Source: Gymnothorax reevesii (taxonomy: Eukaryota > Chordata > Actinopteri > Anguilliformes > Muraenidae). Taken from it: DNA of 64,000 nt. Position numbers and translations under genes: made by a program. This document shows, piece after piece, positions 23,051 through 34,161 of this stretch. Numbering within the stretch: position 1 is the stretch's first letter; each line of letters begins with the position of its first letter. The stretch lies in NCBI GenBank assembly GCA_029721435.1, contig CM056576.1, positions 113,998,666 to 114,062,665 on the forward strand. The letters are read 5' to 3'. The notes under the pieces were generated by a model. The model was not told where the DNA came from, made no database searches, and worked only from the letters and a program-made list of their open reading frames with translations.

Positions 23051-23481
23051 CTTTACTCCTTTGTCTTGTGCTACGTTCCTCGCCTTGCTCACTGTGATAT
23101 TTTCTTTCTGACTGGATTGCCCGACACTTGTTTTTTGGTTTGCCCTTTTGGATCTGATTGCCTTCGTGAGTTTTGACCTATTTTTGCCCGACCACGTCTA
23201 TTGTCTTTGCTGCCCTGGTATTTGGATTCGGACTGTTTACGGCTTATGAGTTTGTCTCTCCACCAAACCCACGCCTGTGTACCGAACCATTTTTGCCTGA
23301 CCTTGAGTTTTGTTATTGGTGCCCTGGTTACAGTTTTGGACTTTGCCCTTTGGATTCTGTTTGTGGATTGTGGACATTGTACTGTTGCCAGATCTGTTGG
23401 GGGGTTTCCCCCTTCAGAAATAAAGCCTCCATTTTGCATTCATCTGGTTCTCGCTCTTGGCTCATTTCGTAAAACCTCACA

Positions 23482-23494
23482 TTACGATCTGACC
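23482..23494 (+). promoter_or_regulatory. self-complementary primer-binding site
   Basis: The sequence just after the LTR, TTACGATCTGACC, lacks the TGG expected of a tRNA-primed site. Instead it contains ten bases complementary to the predicted RNA 5' end at 23041-23050. That is the arrangement known from self-priming Tf1/sushi-type chromoviruses. Self-priming here is inferred from sequence only. Confidence 0.65.
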
Positions 23495-26400
23495 ATGACG
23501 GAGCCAGCGTCAGACCAGTCTCTGCAGGAGGCAGTGCACCAGCAGGGCACTCAGTTGGAGCTTCAGGAACGTCAGCTCCGTGCTTTAATGCAGCACATGC
23601 AAACCATGAGTCTCCAGATGGCGGATCTTACTCGCTCAGTACAGGAAGCGCAGCAACTACAGTCACCCCAGCCTACCGTCTATACTCCTCCTGCTCCCGC
23701 TTCCGCCCCGCCCCTACCCAGCTGCGAGCCACGTCTACCACCGCCGGAGAGGTACGACGGGAACCCGGGAGCATGTCGGGCGTTTCTCACCCAGTGTGAG
23801 CTCATCTTCAGCCTGCAGCCTTCGTCCTTCCCCACCGAAAGAGCGCGAGTTGCCTTTATCATCACGCAACTGACGGGAAGAGCTAAGCAGTGGGCTACAG
23901 CGGCTTGGGAAGCTGATCTCCCATGTGTACAGACTTTTCGTCTACTGGGTGAGGAGATGAGGCGGATCTTTGATCGCACCAAGTTGGGTCACGAGGCAGG
24001 ACGAGAGATCCTACGCATGCGACAAGGTGGGCGTCCCGTAGCCGACTACGCCATTGATTTTCAGACGTTGGCCACCAACAGCAGATGGGGACAGAGAGCT
24101 CTGTATGATGCCTTCTTTGACGGATTATCCGAAGCACTTAAAGATGAGCTAGTGGCGCGGGAATTACCGGAGAACTTGGACGACCTTGTCGACCTGGCTA
24201 TTCGCGTGGATTCGCGATTGGAGGAGCGCCGACGCCTCGCTTCCCGCAGACGACCATATCCAACTCCCCAGAGTACTCCGCCTCGCTCACCCCCTACTGG
24301 CAGCCGCCTCCCTGAGCCTGAATCCATGCAATTGGGACGTACGCGCATTCCTGTGGAGGAGAGGGATCGCCGCCGCCGTGATGGGGCCTGCTTTTACTGT
24401 GGCAAGGGAGGACACCTTATCGCTCAGTGCCCTAACAGGGAAAAAGAAAAGAAGAAAAGAGGTCCTCCTGGTGCCCGCATAGCAACAGTAATAGGGGTGA
24501 CGCCGGGACAGGAAACTAACAACCGCACATGCGTTCCTGTAACTTTGGAATGGGGGGGCGAGAGCAGATCCACCGAGGCTCTCGTGGACACCGGAGCGGA
24601 GGAGAATTTAATTGATGTGGAGCTGGCCCGGAAATGGGGCGTTCCCACAGAGAAGATCTTCCCTGATCGAGTGGCCAATTCGCTCAGCGGCCAGAAGATC
24701 GCTCAAATAACCCATACGACCAGCCCCATCAAACTCAAGGTGTCAGGAAACCACCACGAAACCATCCAGTTCCTCCTGTTACACTCTCCCCATGCTCCTA
24801 TCGTCCTGGGCCATCCATGGATGGCCAAACACCTACCAGAGATCGACTGGCGCAAGAACGAAATTAAGGGATGGAGCCCCAACTGCTCCCCGACATGCCT
24901 CCGCAACGCCCTCGACCCTCAACACAACCCATCTCCGGAGGAGATTCCAGACCTGGAAAAGGTTCCTCTAGAATTCCATGACCTCAAGGAGGTTTTCTCA
25001 AAGTCTCGGGCCACCAGCTTACCACCTCACCGACCCTATGACTGCACCATAGACCTGAAACCAGGTACTATGCCCCCTAGAGGTCGACTCTATTCACTCT
25101 CCAGACCAGAAAACCAAGCTATGGAGAAGTATCTCTCAGAGTCTCTCGCTGCAGGCCTTATACGCCCGTCATCATCACCTGCTGGTGCGGGTTTTTTTTT
25201 CGTAGCTAAAAAGGATGGATCACTAAGACCCTGTATTGATTACCGTGGCCTCAACGAGATAACTATTAAGAACCGCTACCCACTTCCCCTCATGAACACC
25301 GCTTTTGATCTCCTGCAGGGAGCCAAGATCTTTACTAAGCTCGACCTCCGGAATGCATACCACTTAGTGCGAATCAGAGAGGGGGACGAATGGAAGACCG
25401 CCTTTAACACTCCCACGGGGCACTGGGAATATTTGGTTCTTCCTTTCGGGCTTACCAACGCTCCAGCAGTGTTTCAAAACCTCGTCAATGATGTCTTAAG
25501 AGACATGATAAACAAGTTTGTTTTTGTCTACCTTGACGATATTCTGATTTTTTCTGAATCCCAGGAGGACCATGTTAAGCATGTTCGCCAAGTGCTCCGT
25601 CGCCTCTTGGAGAACCGCCTTTTCGTGAAGGCCGAGAAGTGTGAGTTTTTTGTTGAAACCACCACTTTTTTGGGTTACATTATTTCTCCGGGCACCATTC
25701 GCATGGACCCAGTAAAAGTGGAGGCAGTTACCAAGTGGCCCCGACCAGAGGACCGTAAGTCACTCCAACGTTTCCTAGGATTTGCCAACTTCTACCGGCG
25801 GTTCATCAGGAACTATAGTTCTGTTGCGGCTCCTCTTACTGCTCTCACCTCCTCCAAATTCAAGTTTCGTTGGTCGGAGAAAGCAGAGGACGCCTTTAAA
25901 GAATTAAAGACCAGATTCACATCTGCACCCATCCTCACTATTCCCAACCCAGAGCTCCAGTTCATCGTCGAGGTGGACGCCTCCAATATTGGAGCTGGAG
26001 CCATCCTGTCTCAGAGGTCCACGGAGGATGGGAAAGTCCATCCATGTGCCTTCTTCTCTCGCCGCCTCAGCTCAGCGGAGAGAAATTACGACATCGGCAA
26101 CCGGGAGCTGTTGGCGGTTAAGTTGGCCTTGGAAGAATGGAGGCAATGGCTGGAAGGATCCAAAGTTCCCTTCATTGTCTGGACTGACCACAAGAATTTG
26201 GAGTACCTGCAGACAGCCAAGAGACTCAATCCGCGGCAAGCCAGGTGGGCTTTATTCTTCTCCCGGTTCAACTTCCACATTGCCTACCGGCCTGGAAGTA
26301 AGAATGTGAAGCCTGATGCCCTATCCCGATGTTTTGAGATCCAGGAGGAGGAACTTAACAATGACACTATCCTCCCTAAAGAAACGTTTATCAATGCCAT

Positions 26401-27772
26401 ATGTTTAGACATAGAGAGAGAGGTTAAGAATGCCCAGACCAATGCTGCTACCCCCAGTGCGTGTCCCACTAACTGCTTGTATGTTCCAGCTGCCCTGCGC
26501 CCCAAAGTCCTGGAATGGGGACACGCATCTAGACTGTCCTGCCACCCTGGGATTCGCCGTACCAAGAGCTTCATCCTACAGAGATTTTGGTGGCCAGAAC
26601 TTAGCCAAGATGTCCAGGGTTTCGTTACAGCTTGCTCGGTCTGTGCCCAGGCTAAGACTTCTCACCAACCACCACAAGGTTTACTTCAGCCCCTTCCGAC
26701 ACCACATCGTCCCTGGTCCCACATTGCACTAGACTTCATCACAGGTCTTCCCCCATCCAATCACCACACCACCATTCTCACTATTGTTGACAGATTTTCC
26801 AAAGCAGTTCACTTAGTTCCCCTCACTAAACTTCCCTCCGCTCAAGACACCACCAATCTGGTCATTCAACATGTCATTAGGCTTCATGGCATACCCACCG
26901 ACATCACTTCTGATCGTGGTCCCCAGTTCACAGCACTTTTTTGGAAAGCATTTTTTAAAGCCCTAGGCACGACAGTCAGTTTATCTTCAGGTTTCCATCC
27001 CCAGACCAATGGCCAGACCGAGCGAGCTAACCAATGTGTGGAAAGTGTGTTGCGCTGTCTCTGCATTAGGAACCCCTCCTCCTGGAGTTATCAGTTGCCA
27101 TGGGTGGAGTACGCCTTGAACAGCCACACCTCTGCTGCATCCGGCGTCTCCCCCTTCAAGGCCTGCCTGGGTTACCAGCCTCCGTTGTTCCCGTCCCAGG
27201 AGGAGGAGGTAGCTGTTCCCTCTGCCAGAGAGTTCATCCGTAGGTGCAGACGCACCTGGATCGCCACCCGCCAGGTCCTGCTCAGGTCGGTCGCCCGGAT
27301 GAAGGAACAGGCCGACAAGAAACGCACAGCGGCCCCTACGTACCGACCTGGGCAGCGGGTCTGGCTGTCTTCTAGGGACATCCCCCTCAGAGGTAACGGG
27401 GGTAAGCTTTTCCCCAAATACCTGGGCCCTTTCACTATCGAGAGGGTCCTAAGTCCCACTGCCATTCGCCTCCGTCTCCCCTTATCCATGCGACGTATAC
27501 ACCCAACTTTCCATGTGTCACAAATAAAACCTGCTGTAACCCACCACCTGTCCTCTGGACCTGATCCCCCTCCACCCGCCCGGATCATCGACGGAGGCGA
27601 AGTCTACACGGTCCGTGCCCTCCTGGACTCTCGTCGACGAGGCAGAGGTCTACAGTACCTCGTCGACTGGGAGGGTTACGGACCGGAACACCGCAGTTGG
27701 GTTCCTGCCCGACACATTCTGGATAAGACTTTAATAAGAGACTTTCATGCTGCATCACGTTATTCGAGGTGA
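23495..27772 (+). CDS. Gag-Pol polyprotein of the chromodomain gypsy element
   Basis: A single 1,425-residue frame. I start it at ATG 23495, 14 bp after the LTR; the frame is open further upstream but that lies in the LTR. Order of domains: coiled-coil-like N-terminus and Gag capsid region (PERY...CRAF, about 85-220); one CCHC knuckle [14 protein letters not shown] from about residue 299; aspartic protease DTGA with D365; reverse transcriptase with D617 (KLDLRNAY) and YLDD at D681/D682; RNase H with D828 (VEVDAS) and WTDHKNL; integrase HHCC ([10 protein letters not shown]...CSVCAQ) and catalytic D1080, D1140, E1176 (D-D-35-E); a GPF/Y module (YLGPF); and a C-terminal chromodomain (about 1370-1420, [14 protein letters not shown]). 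All catalytic residues checked are present and there is no frameshift, so the protein may be functional. Gag and Pol share one frame. Confidence 0.95.
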   Translation: MTEPASDQSLQEAVHQQGTQLELQERQLRALMQHMQTMSLQMADLTRSVQEAQQLQSPQPTVYTPPAPASAPPLPSCEPRLPPPERYDGNPGACRAFLTQCELIFSLQPSSFPTERARVAFIITQLTGRAKQWATAAWEADLPCVQTFRLLGEEMRRIFDRTKLGHEAGREILRMRQGGRPVADYAIDFQTLATNSRWGQRALYDAFFDGLSEALKDELVARELPENLDDLVDLAIRVDSRLEERRRLASRRRPYPTPQSTPPRSPPTGSRLPEPESMQLGRTRIPVEERDRRRRDGACFYCGKGGHLIAQCPNREKEKKKRGPPGARIATVIGVTPGQETNNRTCVPVTLEWGGESRSTEALVDTGAEENLIDVELARKWGVPTEKIFPDRVANSLSGQKIAQITHTTSPIKLKVSGNHHETIQFLLLHSPHAPIVLGHPWMAKHLPEIDWRKNEIKGWSPNCSPTCLRNALDPQHNPSPEEIPDLEKVPLEFHDLKEVFSKSRATSLPPHRPYDCTIDLKPGTMPPRGRLYSLSRPENQAMEKYLSESLAAGLIRPSSSPAGAGFFFVAKKDGSLRPCIDYRGLNEITIKNRYPLPLMNTAFDLLQGAKIFTKLDLRNAYHLVRIREGDEWKTAFNTPTGHWEYLVLPFGLTNAPAVFQNLVNDVLRDMINKFVFVYLDDILIFSESQEDHVKHVRQVLRRLLENRLFVKAEKCEFFVETTTFLGYIISPGTIRMDPVKVEAVTKWPRPEDRKSLQRFLGFANFYRRFIRNYSSVAAPLTALTSSKFKFRWSEKAEDAFKELKTRFTSAPILTIPNPELQFIVEVDASNIGAGAILSQRSTEDGKVHPCAFFSRRLSSAERNYDIGNRELLAVKLALEEWRQWLEGSKVPFIVWTDHKNLEYLQTAKRLNPRQARWALFFSRFNFHIAYRPGSKNVKPDALSRCFEIQEEELNNDTILPKETFINAICLDIEREVKNAQTNAATPSACPTNCLYVPAALRPKVLEWGHASRLSCHPGIRRTKSFILQRFWWPELSQDVQGFVTACSVCAQAKTSHQPPQGLLQPLPTPHRPWSHIALDFITGLPPSNHHTTILTIVDRFSKAVHLVPLTKLPSAQDTTNLVIQHVIRLHGIPTDITSDRGPQFTALFWKAFFKALGTTVSLSSGFHPQTNGQTERANQCVESVLRCLCIRNPSSWSYQLPWVEYALNSHTSAASGVSPFKACLGYQPPLFPSQEEEVAVPSAREFIRRCRRTWIATRQVLLRSVARMKEQADKKRTAAPTYRPGQRVWLSSRDIPLRGNGGKLFPKYLGPFTIERVLSPTAIRLRLPLSMRRIHPTFHVSQIKPAVTHHLSSGPDPPPPARIIDGGEVYTVRALLDSRRRGRGLQYLVDWEGYGPEHRSWVPARHILDKTLIRDFHAASRYSR

Positions 27773-27804
27773 ACGCCAGGAGGCGTTGGTTGGGGGGGGG
27801 GTTC

Positions 27805-29107
27805 TGTTGGGATCCTGCATTTCAGCCATTCTTTTGTCTGTTCCATGTTTAAGTTTTGTGCCTGGCCTTGCCATGTATGCTTTTTGTGTTTTAGTGACCA
27901 CTGCCTGCCCCTGACCATCCCCATGATTAAGTATTGTGTTTTGTTGTTTGATTTCATGTTTTATTATGTTTCATGTTTTGGTATTATTTATGTCTTTGCC
28001 ATGTTTTATAGTCTTGCCATGTTTCACAGTCTTGCCATGTTTCATAGCCTTGCCATGTTTCATAGTCTTGTTTTTGGTTCTAGTCCTGCACTTCGTTTTC
28101 CCCTGTCTTGTCTGGTGTAGGTCTTTGCCCACGGTCCCTTGTCTGACGTGCCACTCATTCGGGTGATTTCCTGGTTTCTGGGATTTCAATCTTTCTTCAT
28201 ATCTCGTTTTCTTCCTTCCTCTCTCTTTATGCTATCTACTAACCCTACTAACAGTTTATTGTTTTCGATAATTACTAACCCCGATTAACATTGTATATTC
28301 ATACTAACTGACTAACTTGCACTCGGGATTGTATAGCTGCACATACTAATAGACTAACGATCTCTCAGCATTCGCCCAATCTGTATCTCCGCCCTCCTTG
28401 CCTATCACTAATTATCTCTACTGCAGTTTCCATTTATATCTCAGGCTTTCTCTTTTCTTTAGACTATACACTTTAGTACTCCTTAACCGGAGCTGTTATT
28501 CGTTCATAGGAATGTCTCGTTATCCCTGTCTGCGTTTCGGCATTCGCCAAATTCATGTAATTAGTTTTCCTCATGTGTCACTCCCATGTCATTGATTACA
28601 CCTGTTTACCCTAGTCATGTGTTCACCCCGGATGTGTATATAAGGTGTCTGCACTTTTAGTTCCTTGTCAGATCGTCTTTACTCCTTTGTCTTGTGCTAC
28701 GTTCCTCGCCTTGCTCACTGTGATATTTTCTTTCTGACTGGATTGCCCGACACTTGTTTTTTGGTTTGCCCTTTTGGATCTGATTGCCTTCGTGAGTTTT
28801 GACCTATTTTTGCCCGACCACGTCTATTGTCTTTGCTGCCCTGGTATTTGGATTCGGACTGTTTACGGCTTATGAGTTTGTCTCTCCACCAAACCCACGC
28901 CTGTGTACCGAACCATTTTTGCCTGACCTTGAGTTTTGTTATTGGTGCCCTGGTTACAGTTTTGGACTTTGCCCTTTGGATTCTGTTTGTGGATTGTGGA
29001 CATTGTACTGTTGCCAGATCTGTTGGGGGGTTTCCCCCTTCAGAAATAAAGCCTCCATTTTGCATTCATCTGGTTCTCGCTCTTGGCTCATTTCGTAAAA
29101 CCTCACA
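27805..29107 (+). repeat. 3' LTR of the young gypsy element
   Basis: Same length and, by eye, the same sequence as the 5' LTR, offset by 5,626 bp. The polyadenylation signal AATAAA falls at 29045-29050. It is followed by the second GTATC target copy. Confidence 0.97.
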
Positions 29108-29390
29108 GTATCTTTCGGGCAGTTGTAACTTAGGTTCTCGGGCAGAATGTATGGATGGTGCTTCTGCAACTTTTTGTGGAGATTGTAACGTTAGAGATTT
29201 AATACTCTCAGACAAATCTAACAGAACGCTCTGCTGGTTCGGGAGAGTAGTCTCCTGCAGGTGTAGTCACTCAGCAAGTTCAGAACGCTGATTACAAAAA
29301 ACTGAAAGTGATTTAGCGAACCCAGCCAACATCTCTTGTTGGCTGGTAATCGCCCTCTTAATTTCAGCCATCGCTGACGTCTCCATTGTG

Positions 29391-29400
29391 GCTGGAGTGT
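29391..29400 (-). promoter_or_regulatory. self-complementary primer-binding site of the old gypsy element
   Basis: Read on the minus strand, ACACTCCAGC follows the old LTR by two bases. It is complementary in 9 of 10 positions to GCTAGAGTGT (29677-29668), which lies about 30 bp downstream of the LTR TATA box. This is the same self-priming layout as in the young element. Confidence 0.55.
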
Positions 29401-29402
29401 AC

Positions 29403-29826
29403 TGTGATGGCGTTGGTGATAGGATGCCAAGAGCAGTGGCCAGAAATGAAAGGAAAAATAAGCAGCATGCTGAGAGACTAAAACAGATAGAAATCACAAG
29501 ACTCGCGTCCGTGGTAGACAACAAGCGAGCTCGAAAAAAGACAAAAGGCAAGGGGAATAAACCAAATGAATCCCTTACTCACTAACACTTTTCCTGTTAT
29601 GCAGCTAAGATCCTGACAATACTCTCTCTCAAAAGACCTTACCAGCTAAAGCGCCAAGGAGACAATGACACTCTAGCAACACAAAGAGGTCGGACAGGAG
29701 CTTAAATAGAGACCAAGTAACGCCCCCAATTAATGCCAGCTGGCCCAGGAATCCGATGGCAAGCAAAACGATATCGTCCCAGACGATAGGAACAAAAGGG
29801 GCTCTCAAAGCTCCAAAACCATGACA
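29403..29826 (-). repeat. 5' LTR of the old gypsy element
   Basis: On the minus strand it starts TGTCATGGTTTTGGAG (29826) and ends CATCACA (29403), 424 bp. A CTATTTAAG box lies at 29709-29701. It is followed by the putative primer site and the gag ATG at 29386. A related LTR occurs at 61993. Confidence 0.7.
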
Positions 29827-30926
29827 ACCTGAGCCTAAATACCTTCCAAGAGCAAGCCTACGGCAGATGTGGGATTATTATCTTTTCTTATTTTTTTGAA
29901 AAAACCTCCAAATGTGAGAGAAAAAATAATATTCTGCCAAAAAAAAGAACCAACAAAAATAAATAAAGAAAGATTGGTCGCCAACAGTAGGCTAAATATG
30001 GAGATAAAATTGCCTGCATTTATGGCAAAAAAAAGGTTAGCAATCCTCCAGGGCCTTTGTGCCTTGAAAAGTTTTAGTGAGAGGAAAAACCCTCTCCCTT
30101 TATACAATATTAAAATAACCTGTAAAAGCGGCATTACATTCAGCCACAGCTCCCTACAGAAAACCACTCACCATTTACCGCTGGCAAAATGCTTTTCTCT
30201 GTTGATGGCCAGCGGCTTGCTTAACAAAATATTAATAACTGCCTTTATGTCAACCTTACTAGGGCATAGAATAACCTGTCCTGAGAAGCATAAATTGCTC
30301 GTTGCATGAAAAATTCTTTGCTACCCCTTAATTAATTAGACAGATGTCATAAGATGGTTCTGCACTAACATTTTGGGTTGAGAATCGGAAAGAAAAAAAG
30401 ACATTTTTCCCATGCAATTATTGTTATTACTGTAATTTTACTCATTTTTCAGCTTTTGAAATATCCACTTCATTTTCAGTAATCTGGTTTGCCGCATTTA
30501 ATGGACTGTTTATACCATATATGTGCGACATCCTCAGCTCTCCACCCCATCATAAATATAATACAAAAAGAAAAATCATTGGACAGTGGTTGTAACTGTA
30601 TAGATAGCTTATACATTAAAGAATTTATTCATTCTGATTGTCTGAAATAGATTGTGAAAAGCAAAATGAGTGGACTCATTGGATATTGATGAGGTGTAAG
30701 ATTCTCCTTTGATTAATTAGAGTTTTGTCTCTCCATTGGCAAAATATACTATTTTAATACTGAGACCAATGCTGTCAGTGGGATATATCCCTGGAGAGGG
30801 TACAGGGTCCAGAAAATTAACCAAGGAACTACTTTGGCTCCCAGGAATGTTCCCAGCAAATGTTACGGTTTCACAGCAAATTCCCATTAAGAACGGTTTG
30901 ACTTGTGAAGTTTGGCCTATAGGTGG
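29827..30926. other. unassigned DNA
   Basis: AT-rich. A 146-codon plus frame at 29869-30309 contains long Lys/Asn/Phe-rich stretches, has no family resemblance and is treated as chance. Confidence 0.4.
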
Positions 30927-31147
30927 GGTTACAGCAGGGATACTCACTCTTTTCCAGAATGAGCCGCAGTGGGTGCAGGCTTTCATTATAACCATGCAGT
31001 TACACACCTGATTCTACTTATCAAGGGTCTATGGCAAAAGCTTTAAGGGTTCATTGGTAGAATCAGGTGTGGGACAGGTTGGATAGAGCGAAAGCCTGCA
31101 CCCACTGTGGCTCATTCTGGAAAAGAATGAGTATCCCTGGGTTACAG
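30927..31147. mobile_element. hAT-type MITE
   Basis: A 205-bp element (30935-31139) begins CAGGGATACTCACTC and ends GAATGAGTATCCCTG. The inverted repeats are about 50 bp and nearly perfect. GGTTACAG is duplicated exactly at 30927-30934 and 31140-31147. CAGGG ends with an 8-bp duplication are typical of hAT. It has no coding capacity. Confidence 0.93.
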
Positions 31148-31285
31148 GAACAGCCATAGTGTCATAGTGCTGTTTTATGCACCAAGACATTCACAGTAAA
31201 GTTTATCTGATTCTGATTAAGGCAGTTTGACTTATTGAATTTTGAAATTTAGGGGCAAGCTGGCAGTGCAGTATCACACTCTTCA

Positions 31286-31326
31286 CCTCCACTTCAATGA
31301 GCAGGTGTGGCTCGTTGAAGTGGAGG
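31286..31326. repeat. 17-bp inverted repeat (hairpin)
   Basis: CCTCCACTTCAATGAGC (31286-31302) pairs with GCTCGTTGAAGTGGAGG (31310-31326) with one mismatch and a 7-nt loop. Confidence 0.7.
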
Positions 31327-31474
31327 CAAAGACAGCAGGAAGGGGGAGGGACTGCAGGGCAGAACCATCACAACAGAGGCTAAATTGTGCTTCTTATACT
31401 ACAGCAAAGGTCACAGGGTAATGTCAGGCCAAGGTCCACCAAAATGGCTGCAAACCACAAAAAACAGCCATTTT

Positions 31475-31543
31475 AACTACATTTCCCAGAACTCCAAAAT
31501 CATTTTCTCTAATGCAATCTAATGACGTCAAACTCCATATAAG
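31475..31543 (+). promoter_or_regulatory. promoter-like block (SBS-like, CRE, TATA)
   Basis: AACTACATTTCCCAGA (31475-31490) resembles the ZNF143/THAP11 SBS core. TGACGTCA (31523-31530) is a perfect CRE palindrome. TATAAG follows at 31538-31543. The spacing suits a core promoter firing rightward at about 31570. It could be an LTR promoter or a gene promoter; no exon downstream is recognised. Confidence 0.4.
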
Positions 31544-31731
31544 AGCATCAAGGAAACCATTGTTCTTCCTCTCTGGACTTCTGCCATGGCGGGGTTAAAG
31601 GAGATCAAGGGGTGCACATCTATCTGACTGAAAAGTTTCCTTGGAACAGAACAAAGAACGTTTTTCGGGCCTCTCCAGTCGGCCAAGGTAGAGTTAAAGA
31701 CTAACTACGTTCTGTTCCGTAATTACTTTTC

Positions 31732-32073
31732 TTGCCTATAGGTGTATTTATTCAAGAAACGGTAAAAGAATTCACATTGGGAGACGACAGCGGAATTTCT
31801 TTTGTTTCAACGAAAAAACGAAAAGGCGACCAGCTTCTCTTTTTGCAATTTTTCCCGATCAACAAGTCGTCGAACTTTCTGCATTCTCTCGTGCATCATT
31901 ATGCCTTGAAAAGCAGACACCGTTTCCTGTTCGCTGACGAGCTCTGGAAACAAAGGGCCGACGCCCAAAGCCTTCACTCGTACGCAGTCACTGACACTTT
32001 AGAACTGGGTCACTCTTACTACTCTTACACTGGGTCACTCTTACTTACACTCTTGGGTAGTGATCCCAAGTAA
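31732..32073 (+). CDS. hypothetical reading frame downstream of the promoter-like block
   Basis: A 113-codon frame starts at ATG 31732. It contains KKRKGD and a His/Ser/Tyr-rich C-terminal half that includes a duplicated GHSYYSYT/GSLL stretch from a short nucleotide repeat (CTGGGTCACTCTTACT twice). No domain is recognised. It could be leader sequence of a decayed retroelement. Confidence 0.2.
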   Translation: MPIGVFIQETVKEFTLGDDSGISFVSTKKRKGDQLLFLQFFPINKSSNFLHSLVHHYALKSRHRFLFADELWKQRADAQSLHSYAVTDTLELGHSYYSYTGSLLLTLLGSDPK

Positions 32074-32744
32074 GGTAATTGGCATCTGGGCAGATTTAGC
32101 TAGAATATAAAACGCACGATTCTATGCTAATTGTTGATGTTTGACTTTAATTATTACTGTATACTTTGAGCTGTGTTTTTCTTAACTTGCTGTTTTAATG
32201 TACTGGATCTTTTAATATACTGGATCTTACTTAAGTTTTCAACCAATACAACAGTATGTAAGAGAATTTGTCTGGAAATCGCGGATATTTACTCTATATT
32301 GCTGCATTGCTGAGTGGTTAAACATCCGATCTTTGAGTGTGTTCATTTAAGCTGCAGATTGTTTGTGTTACATTGTTGCTGTGCTCTTAAATCATTAAAA
32401 CATTGGAACTCTTGAGAGTGTGAACTGAATTGGGATGTTTTGGTTTGTCTGACTGATTGTTCAGCCCGCTGCGGCTTGCTACTCAATCCTATTAGATTTT
32501 GCTTGCACTTTCCTTTCGCCTCTTTTTCTCTCTCATCCCCTCTCACTCTCTTTCCATTCTCATATTCTCTTTTCAGCTAATTTCTGTTCACTAAACACTG
32601 CTTACTGAGTGGGGAACACAGACTTTGGCCTAACTCGGCAGGAGTCTTTTCCTAATTCTCCCGCCTATGCCATCCAGTTCTTTGTTCTCCCTCTCACTTC
32701 CTCCTCTCTCAAGCACACGTGGTTCTCAGACTGCCACATCATCA

Positions 32745-32870
32745 GTCCGCCATTTTAGACCTGAGTCCGCCTTCTTAGATCTGAGTCCACAATTTTAGAT
32801 CTGAGTCCGCCCTCTTAGATCCGAGCCCACCATTTAAGAACTGAGTCCAAGCCTGCCATTTTAAGCCCTC
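32745..32870 (+). repeat. 20-bp minisatellite
   Basis: About five to six imperfect units of the type GTCCGCCATTTTAGACCTGA. Several contain CCGCCATTTT, the reverse complement of a YY1-type core (AAATGGCGG). An (AC)-rich tract follows at about 32890-32935. Confidence 0.7.
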
Positions 32871-33379
32871 CCTTTTGGGTACTCAGACTTACTCACACAC
32901 ACATACTCACACACAGACACACACACACTCACACATCCTACCTTTAGTCTATTTGTATACGCAGTTTCACCATATAACCGCTATTTAGAACTACTTCCTG
33001 TGTGTTTATTGTTTTATTCAAGTGCTATTGATTGCATGTTCCTTGCTACTGAGACATACTAAACTGTTTATATATTTTAAACAAGTATTTCTGGTTGTCT
33101 AGATATTGCCCGAATATTAGCTTGAATCTAACCTCTGCCAGTTCAAGAACTCCCCTTTCCTTTAGCGTGTGGTTATATTATTGATGCTGGATGTTGATGT
33201 TAATTATATAACTATTGAATTTTAGCATTGATAATTAAGCCTAGTTTTCCCATTTTTGTTGAATATTGTAATCATTAATTTATAAGATAAATTGTGATTG
33301 TACTAATTTGGCATTTATGGTGGAACATTAATGAGACTTAGTCATTCAATTGCGATTAATTTTCCCTTTACTAGAAGGG

Positions 33380-33395
33380 TGGCGCCCCAGGGAAC
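33380..33395 (+). promoter_or_regulatory. possible tRNA-Lys-type primer-binding site
   Basis: TGGCGCCCCAGGGAAC resembles a tRNA-Lys-type retroviral primer site. No CA-ended LTR edge lies immediately upstream and no gag frame follows, so this is only a weak hint that 31.4-33.4 kb is an LTR-like remnant. Confidence 0.2.
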
Positions 33396-33836
33396 TTTAA
33401 TTATTAAATTAAAGTCTTAAAAAATAATTAACTAATTTATTTGGTAATCACATTTAATAGCCACTGTAATGCCCTTTTTAAGCTGTTGCACCAACAGTGA
33501 CCAACATCAGTATCATGAGTTCTCTCAACAACAGAAACAATCACGAGAAGTGTGAGATGATTACCATTCAATCCATTTGAGTACTGCATCTGGAAGGAAA
33601 AAGTTTGACTTGGAGATGGCACCACTGGAAAGGTCATTGGGTCACACAAAACAGTGGGGTTTGTCCTCAGCTGGCATGAACACAATCTTTTTGCAAATCC
33701 AGCTGTTGCACCAACATAAAAGATCTGCGGCAGTGGCGTTCAAAGCAAATCTGTGATATGCTGGCATATGCCTCCGAAATGATCTCCAATATCTTTTCTT
33801 TTTTTAACAAATCCTTCTATTATTCAAACAGTTCAT

Positions 33837-33960
33837 TCCTGGTTAGGGTCATTGTGAACTGGAGCTGATCACGGCATCCAATTAGTAAAAGGCAGGTATG
33901 CCTCCAGGACTGTTTGCAAATCTATTGCAAGGTGAGCATACTCACACATACACACATACA
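33837..33960 (+). repeat. fragment of a fish dispersed repeat
   Basis: The order GGTTAGGGTC, CTGGAGCTGATC, AGGCAGGTATGC, CTATTGCAAGG, CACACATACACACATAC follows a widely dispersed fish repeat with the pattern 'ctggagcctatcccag...gccagtctatcgcagg...acacacacattcacac'. It is recognised by recollection only. Confidence 0.35.
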
Positions 33961-34161
33961 TATTGGTACATAAATTTCAACCGATGCCCAATTAAAGCAA
34001 TTCTTACCTTTCTGGCACGTGGCACAGCACTTGGAAAAATTTGAACATGAAAAACTCCGCCTCCCTCCAAAGTCCCACCGTCCTCCCCCTGCCTGCCCTC
34101 TGAGGCTCCCCTCCTCCCCTGACGCGTGCTGTAAGAAAGTGAGCAGCATGAATGAAACTGC

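Larger units (their letters stand above)
22179..23481 (+). repeat. 5' LTR of the young gypsy element
   Basis: It has TG...CA edges and is 1,303 bp. A TATATAAGG box lies at 23011-23019, a likely RNA start near 23041 and an AATAAA signal at 23419-23424. An 18-bp motif is tandemly repeated at 22371-22444. Open frames within it occur identically in the 3' LTR and are not genes. Confidence 0.97.
22174..29112 (+). mobile_element. complete young Ty3/gypsy chromodomain retrotransposon
   Basis: LTRs at 22179-23481 and 27805-29107 are both 1,303 bp, start TGTTGGGATCC and end CCTCACA. GTATC is duplicated at 22174-22178 and 29108-29112. I found no difference between the LTRs by eye, so insertion was recent. 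The internal part is 4,323 bp with one long frame. A purine-rich tract (TTGGTTGGGGGGGGGG, about 27785-27800) precedes the 3' LTR. The target was the gag frame of an older gypsy copy. Confidence 0.97.
21798..29386 (-). pseudogene. old Ty3/gypsy gag, split by a young gypsy element
   Basis: The minus-strand ATG at 29386-29384 opens a Gag frame (METSAMAEIKRA). An in-frame TGA lies at 29267-29269, and the open reading continues with PKLQLPERY up to 29113. The frame resumes at 22173 (SVEAGKCKDFIAQCEIFF, then RAQPSRFVNEDS and FSIAFRSLATETGWPE) and stops at about 21800. This matches the capsid-like part of gypsy Gag: the PERY...CRGF block and the uncharged core. The C-terminal nucleocapsid and pol are missing, and the end at about 21800 abuts the Tc1 pseudogene. 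The interruption between codons is exactly the 6.9 kb young element with its GTATC duplication. Confidence 0.85.

Noticed and set aside
23201..23494. 98-residue N-terminal extension of the gypsy polyprotein
   Set aside because: It lies in the LTR and is also present in the 3' LTR without pol behind it; the ATG at 23495 just after the primer site is the better start.
27845..28120. Phe/Met-rich membrane-like frame with AMFHSL repeats
   Set aside because: Identical frames occur in both LTRs and come from the 18-bp tandem repeat.
29869..30309. 146-codon plus frame
   Set aside because: Lys/Asn/Phe-rich composition typical of AT-rich DNA, no motif; not supported as a gene.
30935..31139. Inverted repeats as a transcription terminator or ncRNA stem
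   Set aside because: The exact 8-bp flanking duplication and CAGGG ends show a hAT MITE.
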